From assembly GCA_018267435.1 (NCBI GenBank), contig JAFDYM010000136.1, forward strand, positions 1 to 9,428: 9,428 nucleotides of DNA, in the 5' to 3' direction. Positions 1 through 5,496 of the stretch are shown here, one piece after another. Every line of letters starts with the position of its first letter. Within the stretch, counting starts at the first letter, position 1. The DNA is from Bacteroidota bacterium. Its GTDB lineage: Bacteria; Bacteroidota; Bacteroidia; Chitinophagales; LD1. Position numbers and translations under genes: made by a program. The notes under the pieces are model-generated. The model saw only the letters and a program-made list of their open reading frames with translations. It made no database searches and had not been told where the DNA came from.

Positions 1-480
1 ATCATTCAAATAGGTGCTAAGAGTATGTACGACCACGGCATACTACGCAAGTGCGGTGCCAGCAAAAAGCCAGTGCTATTAAAGCGCGGTTTCGGTACTA
101 CCTTGCAGGAGTTTGTACAGGCTGCCGAGTTTATATTGAGCGGCGGCAACCCGAACGTAATACTATGCGAGCGCGGTATCCGCACCTTTGAAACCAAGAC
201 GCGTTTTACGCTTGACCTTTGCGGTGTATCGTGGCTGAAGGAGTACACCAATCTACCTGTAATATTGGACCCTAGCCATGCCATAGGTTATGCCTACGGC
301 GTAGCTGACCTAAGCAGGGCTTGCGTGGCGATGGGCATAGATGGCTTATTGATAGAAAGCCACCCGAACCCGAAGGTAGCCATGAGCGATGCCGACCAGC
401 AATTGAACTTTGATGAATTTAGAACCCTACACGGCAGCCTTAAGAAAGTTGCTGATGCAGTAGGATATACTATAGTGTAA
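1..480 (+). CDS. aroF: DAHP synthase, type I, C-terminal part (5' end outside window)
   Basis: Only the last 159 residues are visible. The frame is open from base 1, so the ATG at 25 is internal. The enzyme condenses phosphoenolpyruvate and erythrose 4-phosphate to DAHP, the first step of the shikimate (aromatic amino acid) pathway, in the cytoplasm. Visible motifs, numbered from the first codon: KPVLLKRG (23-30), NPNVILCERGIRTFE (50-64), DPSHAIG (90-96) and IESHPNPKVAMSD (118-130). By family analogy His93, Glu119 and Asp130 are metal ligands, and the ligand Cys would lie in the missing N-terminal half. The protein ends soon after the barrel (ADAVGYTIV), so no C-terminal chorismate mutase is fused. 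An N-terminal fusion or ACT domain cannot be excluded. It is collinear with purM, 80 bp upstream. Family assignment is secure; the exact aro symbol is a convention. Confidence 0.93.
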   Translation: MIQIGAKSMYDHGILRKCGASKKPVLLKRGFGTTLQEFVQAAEFILSGGNPNVILCERGIRTFETKTRFTLDLCGVSWLKEYTNLPVILDPSHAIGYAYGVADLSRACVAMGIDGLLIESHPNPKVAMSDADQQLNFDEFRTLHGSLKKVADAVGYTIV

Positions 481-481
481 A

Positions 482-542
482 TCGATGTTCGACTATTCGA
501 GGTGCGATATTCGATGTCGCTCGTCGAAAATCGATTAATCGA
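482..542. repeat. TCGA-rich intergenic repeat cluster with 12-bp palindrome
   Basis: The spacer between the DAHP synthase stop and purM carries seven TCGA tetramers in 61 bp (482, 489, 497, 511, 524, 531, 539). TCGATGT occurs twice, 29 bp apart (482 and 511). TATTCGA occurs twice, 14 bp apart (494 and 508). TCGATTAATCGA (531-542) is a perfect palindrome just upstream of the A-rich purM leader. It could be a decayed simple repeat, a small extragenic palindromic element or a protein-binding site; the sequence alone does not decide. Confidence 0.6.
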
Positions 543-560
543 AAAAATCGTTTTAAAACA

Positions 561-1727
561 ATGGAAGACAAATACGCACAGCGCGGAGTATCGGCAGGTA
601 AGGAAGAAGTACATGCCGCAGTAAAGGACCTTTACCACGGCCTTTACCCTAAAGCATTCTGCAAAATATACCCCGACTACCTAGGCAACGATGGGGCTTA
701 CTGCAATGTAATGAGCTCTGATGGCTCGGGTACTAAATCTATTCTAGCATACTTGTACTGGAAGGAAACAGGCGATATAAGCGTGTGGCAAGGTATAGCC
801 ATAGACGCGATGGTAATGAACCTGGACGACCTATTGTGCATAGGCGCTACCGATAACTTTCTATACACGTCTATCATTAACCGCAATAAGCACCTGATAA
901 CAGGCGAGGTAATAGCTGAGATAATAAAGGGCGGCAAGCTATTTATGGACCGCCTAAAAGAGCATGGTGTAAACGTACACCTAATGGGCGGCGAAACTGC
1001 CGACCTTGGCGACTGCGTACGCACCACTACAGTAGATGCTACCATGACGGTGCGCATGAAGCAAAGCGACCTTGTGCTAACCAAAAACATACAACCCGGC
1101 GATGTAATAATAGGCCTTGCCAGCTACGGCCAAGCCACTTACGAAACCGAATACAACAGCGGCATCAGCAGCAATGGATTGACATCGGCAAGGCATGATG
1201 TGCTAAGCAAGCACTACGCTGAAACCTACCCTGAAACATTCGATGCGGTGGTAGATAGCAAGCTAGTGTACAGCGGCAGCAAGCGTATGACGGACAAGTT
1301 AGAAGGCACACCGTTGAATATCGGTCAAGCCTTGCTTTCTCCTACCCGTACATACACACCTGTAATAAAGAAACTATTGAGCACCATACCTGACCAAGTA
1401 CATGGCTTGGTTAACTGCACAGGTGGCGCACACACCAAGGTACTGCACTATATAGAGAACCTACGCATAGTGAAGGACAATCTATTGCCAGTACCTCCCA
1501 TCTTCCAGTTGATACAACAGGAATCGAATACCGATTGGAAGGAGATGTACAAGGTATTGAACTGCGGCACGCGCTTGGAGGTTTACGTTAAACCTGAACA
1601 CGCACAGCAAGTAATTGATGTAGCACAATCGTTCGGCATAGCAGCACAGGTTATAGGCCATGTAGAGGCTGCCGACAAGAACGAAGTAATAGTAAAGAGC
1701 GAGCACGGCGAGTTTACTTATAACTAA
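561..1727 (+). CDS. purM: Phosphoribosylformylglycinamidine cyclo-ligase (AIR synthase)
   Basis: PurM uses ATP to close FGAM to aminoimidazole ribonucleotide (AIR) in cytoplasmic de novo purine synthesis. The 388 residues show the PurM-type two-domain order. The N-terminal domain has YAQRGVSAG (5-13), the SSDGSGTK loop (52-59) corresponding to the phosphate/ATP loop, NLDDLLCIGATD (87-98) and LMGGETAD (141-148). The C-terminal domain has NGLTSARH (205-212), NCTGGAHTKVL (285-295) and EMYKVLNCG (328-336). It is longer than the roughly 345-residue E. coli enzyme and has GGA where that enzyme has GGG, which matches what I recall of a Bacteroidota-type branch. The start is the first in-frame ATG after an A-rich leader, with no strong Shine-Dalgarno. 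The next gene's ATG directly follows its stop, indicating a shared transcript. Confidence 0.95.
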   Translation: MEDKYAQRGVSAGKEEVHAAVKDLYHGLYPKAFCKIYPDYLGNDGAYCNVMSSDGSGTKSILAYLYWKETGDISVWQGIAIDAMVMNLDDLLCIGATDNFLYTSIINRNKHLITGEVIAEIIKGGKLFMDRLKEHGVNVHLMGGETADLGDCVRTTTVDATMTVRMKQSDLVLTKNIQPGDVIIGLASYGQATYETEYNSGISSNGLTSARHDVLSKHYAETYPETFDAVVDSKLVYSGSKRMTDKLEGTPLNIGQALLSPTRTYTPVIKKLLSTIPDQVHGLVNCTGGAHTKVLHYIENLRIVKDNLLPVPPIFQLIQQESNTDWKEMYKVLNCGTRLEVYVKPEHAQQVIDVAQSFGIAAQVIGHVEAADKNEVIVKSEHGEFTYN

Positions 1728-2216
1728 ATGCAAACCTTCAACACATACTTTCAGTCGCCTATTGGTTGGGTGGAGATAAAGGGCACGCATGAGCATGTTA
1801 CCTCGGTAATGGTGTACGATGAAGCGAAGGAAGTAGAGATAAATTCTATAGCCATATTGGAGCAATGCAAGCAGGAGCTACAGCAATACTTTGCAGGCAG
1901 CTTGCAGCAGTTTACCGTACCGCTAGCGCCACAAGGCACCTCTTTTCAGCAGCAGGTGTGGCACGAGCTTACCAAGATACCTTACGGCGATATGACCACC
2001 TATGGCAAAATAGCCACTGACCTGCACGACCCTAACAAATCGCGCGCGGTGGGAACTGCCAATGGCCAAAACCCGATATGGATTATTCTACCCTGCCACC
2101 GCGTAGTCGGCGAAAACGGCAAGCTAACGGGCTATGCAGGCGGCCTATGGCGCAAGGAGTGGCTGCTAGAACATGAGGGCAAAATAAGCGGCAAGCGCTT
2201 TAATCTCTTTAGTTAA
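1728..2216 (+). CDS. ogt: Methylated-DNA--[protein]-cysteine S-methyltransferase
   Basis: This suicide repair protein transfers alkyl groups from O6-alkylguanine (and O4-alkylthymine) in DNA to its own cysteine. The 162 residues match an Ogt/MGMT without an Ada regulatory domain. An N-terminal RNase H-like part (about 1-70) precedes the DNA-binding domain with FQQQVWHELTKIPYGDMTTYG (73-93). The recognition helix SRAVGTANGQNP (105-116) contains the expected arginine finger R106. The active-site ILPCHRVVGENG (120-131) has nucleophile C123, followed by LTGYAGGLWRKEWLLEHE (133-150). All key residues are present. The ATG abuts the purM TAA with no gap, so translation is probably coupled and no separate promoter is apparent. 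Pairing with purM looks like genome compaction rather than functional linkage. Naming it ogt rather than adaB or MGMT is a convention. Confidence 0.95.
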   Translation: MQTFNTYFQSPIGWVEIKGTHEHVTSVMVYDEAKEVEINSIAILEQCKQELQQYFAGSLQQFTVPLAPQGTSFQQQVWHELTKIPYGDMTTYGKIATDLHDPNKSRAVGTANGQNPIWIILPCHRVVGENGKLTGYAGGLWRKEWLLEHEGKISGKRFNLFS

Positions 2217-2224
2217 ATATAATT

Positions 2225-2241
2225 GCCACAAAGGCGCGAAG
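2225..2241. repeat. 17-bp intergenic repeat, copy A
   Basis: GCCACAAAGGCGCGAAG starts 9 bp after the ogt stop and recurs exactly, in the same orientation, at 2928-2944. The following 8 bases (CCGCTAAG) are a degenerate match to the second copy's GCACAAAG. It resembles the CACAAAGGCACGAAG-type repeats I recall as common between genes in Bacteroidota and other bacteria; that identification is from memory. It is noncoding here. Confidence 0.75.
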
Positions 2242-2275
2242 CCGCTAAGATTAATACAAGTATTTAAGAGAGATG

Positions 2276-2293
2276 ACCTCCGCTGCGGGAGGT
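2276..2293. other. Perfect 6-bp hairpin between convergent genes
   Basis: ACCTCC and GGAGGT pair perfectly around the 6-nt loop GCTGCG, 60 bp downstream of ogt. No T-run follows immediately; the nearest T6 is at 2330-2335. It is therefore a weak terminator candidate for the purM-ogt transcript at best. The rest of the 183-bp spacer (2217-2399) holds the copy A repeat and a 9-bp direct repeat CCTACTGTT (2323 and 2360), but no gene I can support. Confidence 0.35.
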
Positions 2294-2399
2294 GGACTGA
2301 GCATTCGGTAGTTGCTGTTGTGCCTACTGTTTTTTGGCGCGGTACTATTGAGTTTCTCTCCTACTGTTGGTTCCCACGGGCGTATTTACTGTGGACATT

Positions 2400-2912
2400 T
2401 TATTCTCTCGTCAATAAACTGATTACTTCTTTGTGTTGTGGGTATTGCCTTATCAATGCATCACGCTCTGCCATTTCAAAGTCGGCAAAGTCGAAGCCGG
2501 GTGCTACGGTGCAGCCTACTAAGCTAAAGGTATCGGCCTTGGCAGGCTTACTGGCAAACCAACAGCCCGCCTTCACCACTGCTTGAAACACTTCTCCCCT
2601 ATCAGGGTTATTGCCTAGGCGTATTATATCCATCAGGCCGCTATCGTGTATCACATATACATTCAACGCACCGCCGTAATAGAAGTGCCATAGCTCATCG
2701 CTCTGTATACGGTGGAAAGCAGAGAACTGCTCATCTTCTAGCAAGAAATAAATGGCCGTTGAAAAGCTTCTGTCGCCCTTAAAGCCCGCAGGCAAATTTG
2801 CTTGTTGTATGGCATCATCGGCTCGGTAAGTTTCTTTATACCAACCACCTTCAGGGTGTGCTTGCATGCCGTATTGATCTACGAAGTATTGGGCTGTTCT
2901 TTTTTCCATCAT
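2400..2912 (-). CDS. DUF985 / cupin_5 family protein (YML079w-like)
   Basis: A 170-residue single-domain cupin of the DUF985 (cupin_5) family. Family structures are double-stranded beta-helix barrels; no firm enzymatic role is known to me. Signature segments in order are HPEGGWYKETYR (19-30), FSTAIYFLL (50-58), FSAFHRIQSDELWHFYYG (63-80) with the cupin-like polar set H67/E73/H76, GCTVAPGFDFADFE (133-146), and the C-terminal YPQHKEVISLLTR. The ATG pair at 2912/2909 was chosen. A longer frame from a TTG at 2972 would add 20 residues encoded by the intergenic repeat at 2928-2952, a sign that the extension is not coding. No signal peptide, so probably cytoplasmic. It is transcribed towards purM-ogt and away from the YHYH gene, and stands alone. 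Family assignment is strong; function unknown. Confidence 0.9.
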   Translation of the reverse strand: MMEKRTAQYFVDQYGMQAHPEGGWYKETYRADDAIQQANLPAGFKGDRSFSTAIYFLLEDEQFSAFHRIQSDELWHFYYGGALNVYVIHDSGLMDIIRLGNNPDRGEVFQAVVKAGCWFASKPAKADTFSLVGCTVAPGFDFADFEMAERDALIRQYPQHKEVISLLTRE

Positions 2913-2927
2913 GCAAAAATACAAATA

Positions 2928-2944
2928 GCCACAAAGGCGCGAAG
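2928..2944. repeat. 17-bp intergenic repeat, copy B
   Basis: Exact second copy of GCCACAAAGGCGCGAAG, 15 bp upstream of the DUF985 gene's ATG. It continues as GCACAAAGCACAA, closer to a regular CACAAAG-type repeat than copy A. It lies in the 150-bp spacer (2913-3062) between the divergent cupin and YHYH genes. The remaining spacer is AT-rich, and I see no convincing promoter pair for either gene. Confidence 0.75.
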
Positions 2945-3062
2945 GCACAAAGCACAATAAGAAATACAGCAAGTTGTTGAACCGTTGATTGAAATCATAA
3001 CAAGTATTAAACCATGGCTATATATCTTGGTCATACAAAGCGACAAGCCATAACCCCAACAC

Positions 3063-4298
3063 ATGAAGAAATTATTACTCCTACTTTCTGCCCTAGGCGG
3101 CACCATAATTAGCCATGCACAAACCACAGGCCCAGAAGTAACTTGCTGGTTGATTAACACCAATGGCGAAACAGGCTACGCCAACATAGCAACCAACGTA
3201 CAGCAAGTGCAATACAGCGATAACAATGTGTATGTAAGCTGCACCTGTATACCAGGGTACGACATAGGCCCTTGGACAGGCAACCCAAACATACCAGCCA
3301 ACCAAAATTTTGTATTTAAAATAACCCGCAACCCACAGGAGAATACGGGCACTAAAATAGCAACCCCACTAGGCCACATCGGCGTATGGACCAACGGCGT
3401 AAGTATGTTCAATGCCAAGGATGCCATGAGCTATCAGAACCAAGGTATATGGGAGCAGAACGCTATAGCTGTTGAGGGCATTAGCTTCGATGAATGCCTT
3501 GGCCACCCTGCGCCTAATGGCGAATACCACCACCACTTAAACCCTACTTGCTTATATTACGACAATGATGCTTCGGCGCACTCTCCTATTATTGGCTATG
3601 CATTCGATGGCTTCCCAATGTACGGTGCATATGGTTATACTAATGCTAACGGCACTGGCGCTATTAAGCGCATTGAAAGCAGCTACAGGCTACGTAATAT
3701 TACTGACCGAACTACCTTGCCTAATGGCACTGTATTGAACGCTAACCAATACGGTCCAGCAGTGAACCAACAAAAGCAATTGGGTTATTACATTCAAGAT
3801 TATGAATACATACAAGGCTTGGGCGATCTGGATGAACACAATGGCCGTTTCTGTGTAACGCCAGAATACCCTAATGGCACTTATGCATACTTTGTAACGC
3901 TTGATAGCAACTTAATGGGTACCTATCCTTACACGGTAGGCCCTACCTACTATGGCACCGTGCCAGCAGGCAACACAGGCCAGCAAAGCGGCCACAACAC
4001 CGTAAGCGAGCCTGTAGTTACCTACACGCCAACCAGTACTGCCATAGCTGATGTAAGCACGAACAATATCAGCCTATACCCTAACCCTACTAGCGACTAT
4101 ATTCAGGTATTCTTCGGCAATAGCGATGAGCAGCGCACGGTAAAAGTGTATGATGTAAAAGGCGAGCTAGTTGTCAGCAGGAATAGTAACGATGCCACTA
4201 TACGCCTAGACGCTTCTACCCTAAGCAAAGGCCTGTATCTAGTAAAGATAAGTACTGCAAGCGGCGCACAATATCAAAGCAAGATTATAAAGCAGTAA
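3063..4298 (+). CDS. Secreted YHYH-domain protein with T9SS type A sorting domain
   Basis: A 411-residue exported protein. Residues 1-19 form a signal peptide (MKK, leucine stretch, SHA|Q), so it enters the periplasm by Sec. Residues 25 to about 300 resemble the YHYH family: PLGHIGVWTNGVSMFNA (102-118), GHPAPNGEYHHHLNPTCL (147-164), SPIIGYAFDGFPMYGAYGY (174-192) and DLDEHNGRFCVTPEYPNGTY (255-274), ending TYPYTVGPTYYG. The family-naming YHYH is YHHH here (155-158) and the usual second YHYH position reads YAYF. Several histidines suggest metal binding, which is inference. A linker (about 300-335) leads to a type A T9SS domain (336-411): ISLYPNPTSDYIQV, KVYDVKGELV, LSKGLYLVKIS and a basic end KIIKQ. 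It is expected at the cell surface or secreted, with the last domain cleaved. It is flanked by unrelated genes, so there is no operon. Molecular function unknown. Confidence 0.92.
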   Translation: MKKLLLLLSALGGTIISHAQTTGPEVTCWLINTNGETGYANIATNVQQVQYSDNNVYVSCTCIPGYDIGPWTGNPNIPANQNFVFKITRNPQENTGTKIATPLGHIGVWTNGVSMFNAKDAMSYQNQGIWEQNAIAVEGISFDECLGHPAPNGEYHHHLNPTCLYYDNDASAHSPIIGYAFDGFPMYGAYGYTNANGTGAIKRIESSYRLRNITDRTTLPNGTVLNANQYGPAVNQQKQLGYYIQDYEYIQGLGDLDEHNGRFCVTPEYPNGTYAYFVTLDSNLMGTYPYTVGPTYYGTVPAGNTGQQSGHNTVSEPVVTYTPTSTAIADVSTNNISLYPNPTSDYIQVFFGNSDEQRTVKVYDVKGELVVSRNSNDATIRLDASTLSKGLYLVKISTASGAQYQSKIIKQ

Positions 4299-4317
4299 CA
4301 GTAGGATCAATACATTC

Positions 4318-4420
4318 ACTACGCAGAGGGCGCAGAGATTATAACAGCCGAGTTACACAGAGTTTTAGATAACAATATTTTCTGTTTATCTCTGCGAATA
4401 CTCTGTGGTGTCTGCATAGT
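4318..4420. terminator. Nested inverted repeats between convergent genes, probable bidirectional terminator
   Basis: This fills most of the 128-bp gap between the YHYH gene (+) and truA (-). The outer arms, about 4318-4347 and 4382-4420, pair imperfectly: ACTACGCAGAG with the complement of CTGCATAGT, and GCAGAGATTATAACAG with CTGTTTATCTCTGC. An inner set pairs CACAGAG (4356) with CTCTGTG (4401), and AGATAACA (4367) with TGTTTATCT (4383). A T6 run follows at 4423-4428. The arms contain GCAGAG twice, 9 bp apart, resembling CGCAGAGG-type intergenic repeats. Position and symmetry suit transcription termination from both sides. It could equally be a mobile palindromic repeat that settled there. 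Confidence 0.6.
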
Positions 4421-4426
4421 AATTTT

Positions 4427-5323
4427 TTATGCAAAAGTTCGTTCTACCAGCTTACCTTCTTGGATGTAAGGATACTTAACGTTAGATAGATATAATCCGT
4501 TAGGTGCGGCAAGGTAGTGCAGCTTAAAGGTCTCTTTATTCAGCACCGTTTCCTTGAACTCGTTCATGGTTATTTTGTTCTTACCTACCATCAGCGCAGT
4601 GCCCACTATCTTGCGTATCATACAGCGCAAAAAGCGGTTGGAAGTAACCGTGAACCTATACACATCGCCCTGTGCAGGCGGGGTACTATTCGGCCTGTTT
4701 AGATACCAACCTTCTTCAAACTTCTTATGTACATGATGGTGGCCTGGCAGTACATCCCAACCAATATGCTTAAGATAGCAGATATTGGTTTTAAAGTCTT
4801 CGCTAGGTAGGCACAGCGATGTAAAGTCTTGAATATTTATCAAGAAGTCGGTAGCTTCCATCACCTTCTCCCAATCTATTAAATAGAAACCTTGATAGGC
4901 AGCAAAGCGGCGCAGGTACGCCGACTTATCGAAGTAAATGTAATACTCATAAGTACGTTCAAAGGCATCGAAACGCGCATGCGCACGGTTATGTACCGGT
5001 ATAATGTGATGAATGGCTATATCATCGGGCAGCACACAGTTTAAGCGAAAAAGGAAATCGGGAATATCGGCAATGCCATTCTCTACATCTACATGCATAT
5101 AGAAGAACTTGGCATGTACACCCGTATCCGTTCTACCGCAACCTGTACTACGTATAGGTTGGCGTAGCAACTTCTGCATAGCCTCATTAATGGTTTGCTG
5201 CACCGAGGGCGAATTCTTCTGCACCTGCCAACCCGAGTAGCGCGTACCATCGTAAGATAGGTTCAAAAAATAACGCGGATGCTCAATGCGTGGCTCCTGC
5301 GGCAATAACAATTCCTCTTCCAT
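4427..5323 (-). CDS. truA: tRNA pseudouridine(38-40) synthase TruA
   Basis: TruA isomerises uridines at positions 38-40 of the tRNA anticodon stem-loop. The 298 residues show the expected order: RYFLNLSYDGTRYSGWQVQ (17-35), the catalytic loop STGCGRTDTGVHA (59-71) with nucleophile D66, RFDAFERTYEYYIY (117-130), SNRFLRCMIRKIVG (228-241) and LAAPNGLYL (271-279). Length is somewhat above the roughly 270 residues of E. coli, mainly from an N-terminal lead-in. The ATG at 5323 was chosen. The frame stays open upstream to 5482, but those extra 53 residues match nothing I know in TruA and are partly encoded by the neighbouring gene's terminator hairpin. It sits downstream of that terminator, so it probably has its own promoter (see 5334-5341). 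It converges on the YHYH gene. Confidence 0.95.
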   Translation of the reverse strand: MEEELLLPQEPRIEHPRYFLNLSYDGTRYSGWQVQKNSPSVQQTINEAMQKLLRQPIRSTGCGRTDTGVHAKFFYMHVDVENGIADIPDFLFRLNCVLPDDIAIHHIIPVHNRAHARFDAFERTYEYYIYFDKSAYLRRFAAYQGFYLIDWEKVMEATDFLINIQDFTSLCLPSEDFKTNICYLKHIGWDVLPGHHHVHKKFEEGWYLNRPNSTPPAQGDVYRFTVTSNRFLRCMIRKIVGTALMVGKNKITMNEFKETVLNKETFKLHYLAAPNGLYLSNVKYPYIQEGKLVERTFA

Positions 5324-5333
5324 ATTTCTAGCA

Positions 5334-5341
5334 CAAACATA
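5334..5341 (-). promoter_or_regulatory. Candidate Bacteroidota -7 box for truA
   Basis: On the minus strand this reads TATGTTTG, an exact match to the Bacteroidota -7 consensus TAnnTTTG, 10 bp upstream of the truA ATG. The -33 element is weak: a TTA lies about 20 bp further upstream instead of TTG. If used, the 5' leader would be only a few bases long. A promoter here makes sense because an intrinsic terminator lies just upstream. Confidence 0.4.
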
Positions 5342-5438
5342 CTGAAAAGGCGCTTTGCGTCTAACTGTAAAAAGCATGGGTGGTTTCGGCGAGTAAGGAC
5401 ATTCGCCGATAGGCATGGGTTTATTGTTGCTTCTACCA

Positions 5439-5473
5439 CAAAAAGAAAATGCCCCGCTATAGTAGCGAGGCAT
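5439..5473 (-). terminator. Intrinsic terminator of the SprB-repeat gene
   Basis: Read on the minus strand, ATGCCTCGCTA pairs with TAGCGGGGCAT around a 3-nt loop. This is an 11-bp stem whose only imperfection is a U-G wobble, and it is followed by the T-rich tract TTTCTTTTTG. The stem starts 23 bp after the repeat gene's TAA. It is a textbook rho-independent terminator and separates that gene from truA. Confidence 0.85.
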
Positions 5474-5496
5474 CTCTTTCATAGTTATATCTATTC

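Noticed and set aside
2323..2368. 9-bp direct repeat CCTACTGTT at 2323 and 2360
   Set aside because: Too short and isolated to support an attachment site or target duplication; no mobile-element gene lies nearby.
2320..2586. Plus-strand frame of 88 codons starting in the ogt-cupin spacer
   Set aside because: More than two thirds overlaps the well-supported DUF985 gene in antisense, and its translation resembles no family I know.
2914..2921. TATTTTTG on the minus strand as a promoter box for the DUF985 gene
   Set aside because: It matches TAnnTTTG but ends one base before the ATG, which would put the start site inside the coding region. It is probably just an AT-rich leader.
2913..2972. 20-residue N-terminal extension of the DUF985 protein from a TTG
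   Set aside because: It would translate the intergenic repeat at 2928-2952. The ATG pair at 2912/2909 gives the expected family length.
3023..3030. TATCTTGG as a -7 box for the YHYH gene
   Set aside because: One mismatch to the consensus and no TTG at a suitable upstream distance; the nearest are about 31 bp or more away.
5324..5482. 53-residue N-terminal extension of TruA
   Set aside because: It is partly encoded by the terminator hairpin of the upstream gene, and I recognise no TruA sequence in it.
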